The notes under the pieces were generated by a model that was not told the DNA's origin, searched no databases, and saw only the letters and a list, made by a program, of their open reading frames with translations. 15,053 nt of DNA. Origin: JBHHWH01 sp046756405. Lineage in GTDB: Bacteria; Actinomycetota; Acidimicrobiia; Spongiisociales; ZC4RG35. The translations under genes were made by a program, and so were the position numbers. Position 1 is the first letter of the stretch, and each line of letters starts with the position of its first letter. The DNA lies in the NCBI GenBank assembly GCA_046756405.1, contig JBHHWH010000064.1, forward strand, positions 1-15,053, written 5' to 3'. Of the stretch, positions 7,554 through 14,890 are shown one piece after another.

Positions 7554-9929
7554 TCAGGAAATACCGAGGACTTCCCGGAACCAGGGCAGGGTCTTCTCCA
7601 GCCCTTCCCGCAGCGAGATCTGCGCCTTCCATCCCAGAAGCTCCTCGGCCTTGGTGGTGTCAGGTCGGCGCACCGTGGGGTCGTCCACGGGGCGGTCCAG
7701 GAACTCGATGCCGGGATGGTTGCCGACCACGTCCATGATCGTCTCGGCCAGTTCGAGGATGGTGACCTCTTCGGGGTTTCCGATGTTGACCGGCTCGGTG
7801 ACATCGGAGAGGAGCAGGCGGAGGATGCCCTCCACTTCGTCGTCGACGTAGCACAGGGAGCGGGTCTGGCTACCGTCACCATGGACGGGCAGCGGCCGGT
7901 TCTCCAGGCCGGCCTTGAAAAAGGCCGGCACCGCACGGCCATCGTCGGCACGCATACGAGGGCCGTAGGTGTTGTGGGCCAATACCCCCGTTCCGGCCCA
8001 GAAGTTTTCGTAGCCGGGCACTGAGAAGTCGTAGACGAGGGTTGTCGGCTCGACTTCTTGGATCGAAGTGATCTTCGCCCAGACGATGTCCTGGGTGACT
8101 CTCGCGTTCAGCACCTGGGTGACTCCACGATGCCATTCGAGGGGACTCCACGGCGAGACATTCACCAGGGTCAGTCGCCAGAACGGATACTTCCGGTCCC
8201 CGGTCCGCTTGCGGAAGGTGGACTCGTACAGCCCGACTGAGGGGACGAGGCCGTAGCGGGCGAAGGCGACCACCAGGTCGTCCTTGAGAGCCTCGGAGGT
8301 TGTGGAGAACTCGTGTCGCTTGCCTTCGTCGAACTTCGCTCCGGAGTGGACCCCGTCGCCTTCCCGGTACCCCTCGAGGAACCACCCCAGCCGGGAGAGC
8401 GGCAGCCCCAGAATCCATCCTGGGATTCGTTTCTCGCCCGGTGCGAAACCGAGGACTTCGAGACACCAGACGAGCAACTTCGAGTGGACAAACATGCCGG
8501 CCGATCGCTGCTTGGACTTGGGGGATCGCACCACGTGGACACCGAGGTCTCTTTGGACAATCTTCTCGCAGCGGTCCAACACGTCCGTTCCGCTGGCGAT
8601 GGCGAGGAACGTGTCGTGGTCGTCCACCCGGATGTGACCTTCGGCGACCAGCACACCCAGCATCCAGAGAAACTCGTTGGAGATCGGAATCAACGCCGGA
8701 AGCTCCGCCGACCGACCCGCCGTGTGTAGCCGCACCGTGGCGTCCTCGGGTATGGCGATACCCAGCGCTCTGACGACAGCGAGCGGCAGTTGAGAGCGCT
8801 CAGCCATGGCGCGGACCCGGGACCACACGGCCGACCTGAAAACCTTGCCTGCCGGCGGACGCTCTGATGCGACTATGTCGAAGATCTCCCTACGTTTTCG
8901 CCACGCGAGCCCGCCGAAGCTGGGATGACGAATGTCGAGCTGCCAGCGGTCGTTTCCTCTCTCTTGCCACTCCCGAGCCACATCGAAGGCCAGCCGGTCG
9001 CGTGTCGGGACGTCTATTCGACGAGCAACGGCTATGCGATCATCCTCGATCAGCTCCGATGTGGGTTTGGCTACCGGTGAGCCGTCGTCACCTTCGACGA
9101 AGAGGCTGTGGTCGGCGGTGACCCGCACGGAGCGGCCGTACCGAGTTGACACCTCGAAGCATCTCTTCGAGGTCGGGTGACCGATGAGCGCCACGGCGTC
9201 CCTGGGGCTTATCCTTCCCTGGGCATCGAACGCTGGAACCCTGTAACCCTCAAGCTCACTCGAAGGGTTGCCGAGGCGGTGGGCGAGCTCCTCGATGGTT
9301 TCCCGCCTGAGGGTCGTCCCGTCGTCGTAGAGGACCTGTTCATCGGCCAGGATCGAGTTGAAGATCCTCACGATCCGCACGTCGAGGCCGTGCTCCCGGT
9401 GGTAGGCAAGGGTAAGAGCCTCGGCGAACCGCTTCGCTTCGTCATAGACGCCTCGGGGACCGATGGGGTTGACGTTGCCCCAGTAGGACTCGGGTTGAGG
9501 GTTCACCTGAGGATCGCCGTAGACCTCCGAGGTCGAGGCCAAGAAGAAGGTAGCCCCCTTGTCCAACGCCAGGCCCAGGCCCTTATGGGTACCGAAGGCC
9601 CCTACCTTGAGGGTGTGGATCGGCCACTTGAGATAGTCGATGGGCGATGCCGGGGAGGCGAAGTTGAGGACGTAATCGACCTGGCCGGGAACATGGATGA
9701 AGTCGGTGACGTCGTAGTCGATGAGCCTGAACCGGCGGTCTCCCATCAGATGAGCGACATTGGAGGCGTGACCGGTGATCATGTTGTCGAGACAGGTCAC
9801 CCTGGCTCCTGAATAGACGAGCCACGTGCATACGTGGGAGCCCAAGAACCCTGCTCCCCCCAGCACTACGGCATGTTTTCCCTCTAATTCCTGGAAGCCC
9901 CCGAAGGCGGAACGGCGCACGTCGAACAA
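7554..9929 (-). CDS. UDP-glucuronate decarboxylase (UXS family) precursor containing an intein
   Basis: The extein halves join to a ~329-residue short-chain dehydrogenase-type enzyme that would convert UDP-glucuronate to UDP-xylose using bound NAD+. Numbered from the TTG at 9929, it shows GGAGFLGSH (24-32), the UXS signatures NFASPASPIDYLKWP and STSEVYGDP (132-140), YWGNVNPIGPRG, and the catalytic pair Y162/K166 (VYDEAKR). After the intein come TYGPRMRADDGR and GDGSQTRSLCYVDD. Residues 192-653 are an intein; removing them restores the conserved RIFN-TYGPRM. The TTG at 9929 is chosen because GGAGGG lies 7 nt upstream; another in-frame TTG at 9944 has no ribosome site. The gene is transcribed divergently from a membrane protein and is followed after 15 nt by a methyltransferase. 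UDP-galactose epimerases and dTDP-glucose dehydratases are related, but the UXS motifs fit better. Confidence 0.92.
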   Translation of the reverse strand: MFDVRRSAFGGFQELEGKHAVVLGGAGFLGSHVCTWLVYSGARVTCLDNMITGHASNVAHLMGDRRFRLIDYDVTDFIHVPGQVDYVLNFASPASPIDYLKWPIHTLKVGAFGTHKGLGLALDKGATFFLASTSEVYGDPQVNPQPESYWGNVNPIGPRGVYDEAKRFAEALTLAYHREHGLDVRIVRIFNSILADEQVLYDDGTTLRRETIEELAHRLGNPSSELEGYRVPAFDAQGRISPRDAVALIGHPTSKRCFEVSTRYGRSVRVTADHSLFVEGDDGSPVAKPTSELIEDDRIAVARRIDVPTRDRLAFDVAREWQERGNDRWQLDIRHPSFGGLAWRKRREIFDIVASERPPAGKVFRSAVWSRVRAMAERSQLPLAVVRALGIAIPEDATVRLHTAGRSAELPALIPISNEFLWMLGVLVAEGHIRVDDHDTFLAIASGTDVLDRCEKIVQRDLGVHVVRSPKSKQRSAGMFVHSKLLVWCLEVLGFAPGEKRIPGWILGLPLSRLGWFLEGYREGDGVHSGAKFDEGKRHEFSTTSEALKDDLVVAFARYGLVPSVGLYESTFRKRTGDRKYPFWRLTLVNVSPWSPLEWHRGVTQVLNARVTQDIVWAKITSIQEVEPTTLVYDFSVPGYENFWAGTGVLAHNTYGPRMRADDGRAVPAFFKAGLENRPLPVHGDGSQTRSLCYVDDEVEGILRLLLSDVTEPVNIGNPEEVTILELAETIMDVVGNHPGIEFLDRPVDDPTVRRPDTTKAEELLGWKAQISLREGLEKTLPWFREVLGIS
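7971..9356 (-). mobile_element. Intein with LAGLIDADG homing endonuclease, inserted in the UXS-family gene
   Basis: This in-frame 462-residue insert lies between N191 and T654 of the host protein (start at 9929) and does not resemble any part of a decarboxylase. N-terminal splicing block: Ser1 in SILADEQVLYDDG. Block B is VTADHSLF with the TxxH pair (T271, H274). Block F is LVYDFSVPGYENFWAGTG. Block G is GVLAHN, with penultimate His, terminal Asn, and Thr as the +1 residue. Between the splicing halves are two LAGLIDADG-type motifs, LGVLVAEGH (424-432) and FLEGYREGDG (517-526), each keeping its acidic residue (E430, D525). FSTTSEALKDDLVVAFARYGL follows, as in DOD endonucleases. Splicing and nuclease parts therefore look intact. 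Ser rather than Cys at position 1 is less common but well known among inteins. Confidence 0.93.
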
Positions 9930-9936
9930 AGCTTGA

Positions 9937-9942
9937 CCCTCC
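9937..9942 (-). promoter_or_regulatory. Ribosome binding site choosing the UXS gene TTG start
   Basis: GGAGGG on the minus strand ends 7 nt before TTG 9929. The only longer in-frame start (TTG 9944) overlaps this element, so the shorter start is preferred. Confidence 0.6.
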
Positions 9943-9953
9943 AAATCGGTTTC

Positions 9954-9982
9954 ACACTACATCGGCAGCTCGCCACACCCAA
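9954..9982 (-). promoter_or_regulatory. Candidate promoter of the UXS-methyltransferase-uvrC run
   Basis: On the minus strand TTGGGT (9982-9977) and TAGTGT (9959-9954) are separated by 17 nt and fit a sigma-70-like promoter. Predicted start of transcription near 9947 gives an 18-nt leader before TTG 9929. On the opposite strand TTGACC (9933-9938) could be the -35 of the divergent membrane gene, but its best -10 (TACATC, 19-nt spacing) is weak. The whole divergent region is only 91 bases. Confidence 0.35.
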
Positions 9983-10020
9983 TGAAGCTCCCGCCGCAGA
10001 TCATATGGGAGACTGTCTCG

Positions 10021-11064
10021 GTGAGAGAGTCAGCCGTCCGGTGGGCGCTCGTAGGCGGAGCAGCCGCTGCCATTCTGCTCGCCGCTCAAGCCGCATCCGT
10101 TGGCGGAGCCACCGGGCTACTCCAGGTTGGTGAAGCCAGCAACCTTCGCCCTCTCATCGAGGCAGAACTCGGTGATCTGCCCCTTGCTCCCGGCCCCGGC
10201 CACGACGGCCAGATCTACTACGCCATCGGCCTGGACCTCGACGGCGACGAGGTGGGTCCCCTGCTCGACCATGCCGGATACCGCTACCGCCGGATCCTTT
10301 TCCCCTTGCTGGCCTCCGGCTTCGGCCTCCTGGAGGGAGAGGGTCTGCTGTGGGGAATGATCGTCCTCGTCGTCGCTTCCACAGCCGTCGCCACGGGTGT
10401 CGTGGCCGTTACTGCTCGACGAACGGGCCTATCCGAATGGATTGCTCTGAGCGTCGTGCTCAACCCGGGGATATGGCTATCCGTCCGCCTCTTGACCGCC
10501 GATGTGACGGCGATCGCCTTCATGACCTTGGGCCTCTATGCGTACAGCCGAAGCTCCTCGAACACTGGCCCCACATTCGCCCTCGCCGCCCTCACCAAGG
10601 ACGTGTTCGTGTTGACGCCCCTGGGGTCAACCCTCGCTGACCCGAAACAGTGGCACCGAGTCGCTGTCACTCCCCTGGCCGTCTTGGGAGCCTGGTCCTT
10701 CTGGCTGACGCAATCCCTCGGTGAGGGCTTCACACCCCGCCAGAACCTGACCTGGCCTTTGAAGGGCATCGTCGACGCTTGGTCGAACTGGGTGCACCTC
10801 GGCGGTGAGGAGTGGTTTTACCTCGCCTTCACTATGGGCTCGGTTGCTGTCGGCCTCGTAGCTGGCCTCAGACGTGGCTGGCTCCGCTGGCCCCTTCTGC
10901 TGTGGACGGCACTCGCCCTGGTCTCGTCCAATTGGGTCTGGGACTTCGGCAACAACGCAGCGCGGGCCTTCGCCCCCATCATCGTGCTGGCGGTCCTGAC
11001 GTCTGGTCAGCTCAGAGCCGGGGCAGGCTCGCCGGAGGGGTCCGCGGCCGCCGTCGGCTCGTAG
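10021..11064 (+). CDS. Polytopic membrane protein, probable GT-C-like / surface glycopolymer family
   Basis: The 347-residue product begins with a hydrophobic helix (about 8-27) and has several more (around 110-132, 142-155, 160-175, 214-230, 268-285, 290-307, 322-335). The loop after the first helix holds PGPGHDGQIYYAIGLD (57-72) and GYRYRRILFPLLA (86-98). A 'DGQ-Y ... YR--RILYP' pattern is typical of bacterial membrane proteins annotated in cell-surface glycopolymer formation and resembles GT-C glycosyltransferases, where an acidic loop residue is catalytic. The assignment is family-level only. GTG 10021 is preferred because GGGAG lies 9 nt upstream and the protein then starts RESAVRWALVGG; ATG 9982 lacks a ribosome site. 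It is the only complete plus-strand gene and overlaps the 3' end of a related minus-strand gene by 58 nt. Confidence 0.82.
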   Translation: MRESAVRWALVGGAAAAILLAAQAASVGGATGLLQVGEASNLRPLIEAELGDLPLAPGPGHDGQIYYAIGLDLDGDEVGPLLDHAGYRYRRILFPLLASGFGLLEGEGLLWGMIVLVVASTAVATGVVAVTARRTGLSEWIALSVVLNPGIWLSVRLLTADVTAIAFMTLGLYAYSRSSSNTGPTFALAALTKDVFVLTPLGSTLADPKQWHRVAVTPLAVLGAWSFWLTQSLGEGFTPRQNLTWPLKGIVDAWSNWVHLGGEEWFYLAFTMGSVAVGLVAGLRRGWLRWPLLLWTALALVSSNWVWDFGNNAARAFAPIIVLAVLTSGQLRAGAGSPEGSAAAVGS

Positions 11065-11966
11065 TTGGGACCGAAGGCCCAGAGTACGGGGAGCATTCCC
11101 GCTGCCCGCCAGGCGTTCACTGGGTTGATGACGACGTCCGACCCAAGCGACAGCACCAGCGCCGCGGTGACTACCCAAGCCCCGTCCCTATTGAGTAGGC
11201 CGACTATCAGCGTGACGACGGCCAACACAGCGAGCAACGCTGCCGCCAGAGATGGAACCTCGAAGTAAGCCCTCAGAGGGAAATCCAGTCGACCACCATC
11301 AGGGATGAAACGATCCGCACCAAACCGCCACAGGCTGTACAGAGCCAGCATCATCGCGGCGGAGAAGCCCGCCAGCAGCGCCCTACGCCAACGGAGCAGG
11401 GCAATCAGATAACTGGGGCGCGTGACGCCCAAGATCGCTGCCGTCCACGTCGATCCGGCCACCAAGGTCAAGGCGAGCACCAGCGCTCCCATCGGTTCTG
11501 CGGTGTCACCGGCGAATCCCAAGTAGAGGGCGGGGTTGAGGATCAGGAACCACACTGAGGGACCCAGTCTTCGCCTGAGGTGAACGGCGACCGCCAAGTT
11601 GCCGCTGACTGCCAGGACACCGACGAGCGCCAAGGCTTGGGGCACCTTCTCCTCGTTGCCCAGCGTGACAGCCCACGCTGCCCAACCGTAGGCAGCGCGG
11701 GAGAACCGGTAGGCGGGTTCGCCAACAACGGCAGCCAAACGTTGCCCTGAAGGATCCGCCGCTATGAGGGCAAAGGCCTGTCCATCACCGAGTGCCCAAG
11801 CCGAAAACCATGGAGACGGGTCGCCAACGTCAATCCCTAGGCGGTCTTCGGCCAAAGCAACGTGACGGTCGGCCCAGGTCGGCACGTAAGCGGCTCGGGC
11901 ATAGAAGGCCGTGGCCACGGTTATCAGCACAGCGAGAACGACCTCCGCACTGGGACGACGGGTCAT
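11007..11966 (-). CDS. Polytopic membrane protein, divergent paralogue of the convergent neighbour
   Basis: The 319-residue product has an N-terminal helix (about 7-27), then a non-membrane loop with SAWALGDGQAFALIAADPSG (55-74) and AYRFSRAAYGWAAW (85-98). Further hydrophobic segments follow near 110-130, 136-150, 157-185, 197-212, 239-258 and 263-280. The DGQ and YR-x-x-R positions, the later LILNPALYLGF and the C-terminal NAWRAAGMLPVLWAF match the order of LNPGIWL and NNAARAFAPIIVL in the plus-strand neighbour, so the two look like diverged copies of one GT-C-like or PIG-V-like membrane family. Substrate unknown. ATG 11966 has only a weak upstream GGG. The gene lies 42 nt downstream of uvrA on the same strand and could be read from the uvrA promoter. 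Confidence 0.8.
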   Translation of the reverse strand: MTRRPSAEVVLAVLITVATAFYARAAYVPTWADRHVALAEDRLGIDVGDPSPWFSAWALGDGQAFALIAADPSGQRLAAVVGEPAYRFSRAAYGWAAWAVTLGNEEKVPQALALVGVLAVSGNLAVAVHLRRRLGPSVWFLILNPALYLGFAGDTAEPMGALVLALTLVAGSTWTAAILGVTRPSYLIALLRWRRALLAGFSAAMMLALYSLWRFGADRFIPDGGRLDFPLRAYFEVPSLAAALLAVLAVVTLIVGLLNRDGAWVVTAALVLSLGSDVVINPVNAWRAAGMLPVLWAFGPNYEPTAAADPSGEPAPALS

Positions 11967-12008
11967 AGGCCCAATTCTTATCGACAGCTCGGCGTGAGCC
12001 GTTGATTG

Positions 12009-14831
12009 TCACGCTCCCACGATCTCCCGCAGGAACTTCCCCGTATAGCTCTCCCCCACCTGAGCCACCTCCTCTGGTGTGCCCACGGCCACCACCCGTC
12101 CTCCGCCGTCGCCGCCTTCGGGGCCGAGGTCGATGATGTGGTCGACGCTCTTGATCACATCCAGGTTGTGTTCGATGACCACCACCGTGTTCCCGGAGTC
12201 CACCAGACGTTGCAGCACCTGAAGCAGCTTGCGGATGTCCTCGAAGTGCAATCCGGTGGTGGGCTCGTCGAGGATGTAGAAGGTTCTTCCCGTGGAGCGC
12301 CGTCCCAGCTCCGAGGCCAGCTTTATCCGCTGCGCCTCACCGCCGGACAGGGTGGTGGCCGGCTGGCCCAGTCGGATGTAGCCCAGACCCACGTCGTAGA
12401 GGGTCTGGAGGATGCGGACGATCTTGGGCTGGTTCTCGAAGAAGGCCAGGGCCTCCTCCACCGACATGGCCAGGACGTCGGAGATGTTGTGACCCTTCCA
12501 CAGGATCTCCAGGGTCTCTCGGTTGTAACGCTTGCCCCGGCACACCTCGCAGGGGACGTAGACGTCGGGAAGGAAATGCATCTCGATTCGGATCGTCCCG
12601 TCGCCCTTGCAGGCCTCACAGCGCCCTCCAGGGATGTTGAAGGAGAACCTTCCCGGCTTGTATCCCCGAGCCTTGGCCTCGGGGACCTGGGCGAACAGGG
12701 CCCGGATATGGTCGAAGACCTTGGTGTAGGTCGCCGGGTTAGAGCGGGGTGTCCTCCCGATGGGCGACTGGTCGATGTCGATGACCTTGTCGATCCACTC
12801 CACCCCCTCCACCTTCTTGTGCCTTCCCGGGACCAGGCGGGCCCGGTTCACCCTCTGGGCCAGGGCCTTCCACATGATCTCCTCCACCAGGGTGGACTTC
12901 CCCGATCCGGAGACTCCGGTGACCGCGGTGAAGACGCCGAGGGGGAACTCCACGTCGATCCCCTGGAGGTTGTGTTCTGCCGCACCCACCACCCGGATCA
13001 CCTGGCCGTTGCCGGTACGGCGCTTCGCAGGGACCTCGATGCGGCGACGGCCTGCCAGATAGTCGCCGGTGATCGAGTCGGCCTCGGCAACGATGTCGTC
13101 GAGGGTCCCCTGGGCGACGATGCCTCCGCCGTGCTCGCCGGCGCCGGGACCCAGGTCGACGATGTGGTCGGCGGTGCGGATGGTCTCCTCGTCATGTTCG
13201 ACGACGATCAGCGTGTTGCCCAGGTCTCGGAGACGTAACAGGGTCTCGATGAGACGCTGGTTGTCCCGTTGGTGGAGGCCGATCGAAGGTTCGTCGAGGA
13301 TGTAGAGGACTCCCACCAGGCCGGAGCCGATCTGGGTTGCGAGACGGATCCGCTGTGCTTCTCCCCCGGCCAGGGTGGCGGCGGATCGAGACAGGGTCAG
13401 GTAGTCGAGGCCCACATCGAGGAGGAAGCTCAACCGCGCTTTGATCTCCCGTAGTACCAGCTCGGCGATCCTGGCCTCCCGTTCGGTCAGCTCCAGGGAG
13501 TCGAAGAAGTGGTAGGCGTCGCGGAGGCTGAGGTCGGAGACCTCGGCGATGTTCCGTCCGGCGATGGTCACCGCAAGCGAGATCCGGTTGAGCCGGCCGC
13601 CATGGCAGGTGTCGCAGGGCACCTGGGCCATGTACTCCTGGTAGTACTCCCGGGCCCGATCCGACTCGGCCTGTTCGTGGCGGCGGTTGAGGAAGGGTAT
13701 GGCGCCCTCGAAGGTGGCGTCCCAGCGCCGCCGGCGTCCGAACCGGTTCACGTAATCAACGGTGATCCGCTCATCTCCGGTCCCGTAGAGGATCTTCTCT
13801 CTCACATCCTCGGGAAGGTCCCTCCATGGGGTATCGAGGGAGAAACCCAGATGCTGGCCGAGGCCGGCCAGCAGCCGGTGGTAGTAGCGCATCCGGTTCG
13901 AGGACCACATGGGGATGGCCCCCTCGGCGAGGGAGAGGTCGGGGTCGGCGATGACCAGGTCGGGGTCCACCTGGTATCTGGTGCCGATACCGGAGCAGTC
14001 CGCACAGGCCCCGTAGGGGCTGTTGAAGGAGAAGTTGCGGGGCTGAAGCTCGTCGAAGCTGAGCCCACATTCAGAGCAGGCGAGATGCTGGGAGAAGGTG
14101 AGGGTGGGACCGTCAGAGATCTCGATGTGGGCCACCCCATCGGCCAGGTTGAGGGCCGTCTCCAACGACTGGGTGAGCCGCTGGGTCATCCCCTCCTTTC
14201 GGACCAGACGATCCACCACCACCTCGATGGTGTGCTGGAAGTAGCGGTCTAAGCGGATGTCCTCGGTGAGGTCCCTCACCTCGCCGTCGACCCGGGCCCG
14301 GGCGAAGCCCTGGCGGGCCAGATCCTTCAACAGCCCCTCGTACTCCCCTTTGCGGCCCTTCACCACCGGGGCCAGGATCTGGAATCGGGTGCCCTCCTCC
14401 AGCTCCAGGATGCGGTCGACGATCTGCTGGGGCGTCTGGCGGGCCACCGGCGTCCCATCGTTGGGGCAGTGGGGAACTCCGATCCTGGCGTAGAGGAGCC
14501 GCAGGTAGTCGTGGACCTCGGTGACCGTCCCCACCGTGGAGCGGGGGTTGCGGGAGGCGGTCTTCTGGTCGATGGAGATCGCCGGCGAGAGTCCTTCGAT
14601 GAAATCCACGTCGGGCTTGTCCATCTGGCCGAGGAACTGCCGTGCGTAGGCGCTGAGCGATTCCACATACCGCCTTTGCCCTTCGGCGTAGATGGTGTCG
14701 AAGGCCAGCGACGACTTACCGGAGCCGGAGAGCCCGGTAAAGACGATGAGCTTGCCCCGGGGCAGCTCCACCGTGAGGTTCTTCAGGTTGTGCTCGCGGG
14801 CTCCCCGGATGAGGATGGAATCGCTGGACAT
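12009..14831 (-). CDS. uvrA: UvrABC system protein A (damage-recognition ATPase)
   Basis: UvrA is the ATPase that finds bulky DNA lesions and loads UvrB. The 940-residue product has the standard length. It has two ABC-type nucleotide-binding halves: GLSGSGKS (33-40) with LAGGEAQRIRLATQ (487-500) and LDEPSIGLH (512-520), and GVSGSGKS (639-646) with LSGGEAQRIKLAS (828-840) and LDEPTTGLH (854-862). Zinc-binding cysteine pairs are visible at C252/C255 with C276/C279 and at C738/C741 with C761/C764. The first signature has LAGGE in place of LSGGE, a mild variant. ATG 14831 gives the family start MSSDSILIRGAREHNLKN; the frame is open to 14897, but the extra 22 residues do not fit and would cross the LexA box. 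Regulation by LexA is likely. Confidence 0.97.
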   Translation of the reverse strand: MSSDSILIRGAREHNLKNLTVELPRGKLIVFTGLSGSGKSSLAFDTIYAEGQRRYVESLSAYARQFLGQMDKPDVDFIEGLSPAISIDQKTASRNPRSTVGTVTEVHDYLRLLYARIGVPHCPNDGTPVARQTPQQIVDRILELEEGTRFQILAPVVKGRKGEYEGLLKDLARQGFARARVDGEVRDLTEDIRLDRYFQHTIEVVVDRLVRKEGMTQRLTQSLETALNLADGVAHIEISDGPTLTFSQHLACSECGLSFDELQPRNFSFNSPYGACADCSGIGTRYQVDPDLVIADPDLSLAEGAIPMWSSNRMRYYHRLLAGLGQHLGFSLDTPWRDLPEDVREKILYGTGDERITVDYVNRFGRRRRWDATFEGAIPFLNRRHEQAESDRAREYYQEYMAQVPCDTCHGGRLNRISLAVTIAGRNIAEVSDLSLRDAYHFFDSLELTEREARIAELVLREIKARLSFLLDVGLDYLTLSRSAATLAGGEAQRIRLATQIGSGLVGVLYILDEPSIGLHQRDNQRLIETLLRLRDLGNTLIVVEHDEETIRTADHIVDLGPGAGEHGGGIVAQGTLDDIVAEADSITGDYLAGRRRIEVPAKRRTGNGQVIRVVGAAEHNLQGIDVEFPLGVFTAVTGVSGSGKSTLVEEIMWKALAQRVNRARLVPGRHKKVEGVEWIDKVIDIDQSPIGRTPRSNPATYTKVFDHIRALFAQVPEAKARGYKPGRFSFNIPGGRCEACKGDGTIRIEMHFLPDVYVPCEVCRGKRYNRETLEILWKGHNISDVLAMSVEEALAFFENQPKIVRILQTLYDVGLGYIRLGQPATTLSGGEAQRIKLASELGRRSTGRTFYILDEPTTGLHFEDIRKLLQVLQRLVDSGNTVVVIEHNLDVIKSVDHIIDLGPEGGDGGGRVVAVGTPEEVAQVGESYTGKFLREIVGA

Positions 14832-14857
14832 GCCCTGCCTGGTTGCGGAGTTACGAG

Positions 14858-14886
14858 AGTGTAACCCTACCTTGCTGGGAACACGT
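14858..14886 (-). promoter_or_regulatory. Candidate uvrA promoter
   Basis: On the minus strand TACACT (14863-14858) is a plausible -10. A -35 at 17-nt spacing would be 14886-14881, a poor hexamer (ACGTGT) that lies inside the LexA palindrome. Transcription would start near 14851, about 20 nt ahead of ATG 14831. A weak -35 overlapped by an operator is a common layout for repressed promoters. Confidence 0.4.
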
Positions 14887-14890
14887 GTTC
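14879..14890. promoter_or_regulatory. LexA operator (SOS box) of uvrA
   Basis: GAACACGTGTTC is a perfect 12-base palindrome of the form GAAC-N4-GTTC, the core of the actinobacterial and Bacillus LexA site; its right flank continues GAC (14891-14893), close to the mycobacterial TCGAAC-N4-GTTCGA. It lies 48 nt before the uvrA start. uvrA is an SOS gene in many bacteria, so LexA repression with induction after DNA damage is the natural reading. Confidence 0.8.

Noticed and set aside
7554..9944. A fusion or two-gene arrangement instead of an intein
   Set aside because: The frame is continuous, the insert ends in HN followed by Thr, has TxxH and two LAGLIDADG motifs, and its removal restores a conserved motif without losing a residue.
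12006..13238. Long plus-strand open frame (410 codons) opposite uvrA
   Set aside because: It mirrors the codon periodicity of uvrA, has low-complexity Gly/Asp/Val/His-rich content and no recognisable motif; typical antisense shadow in GC-rich DNA. The same applies to other long plus-strand frames opposite gpmA, tpiA, pgk, rapZ, uvrC and the UXS gene.
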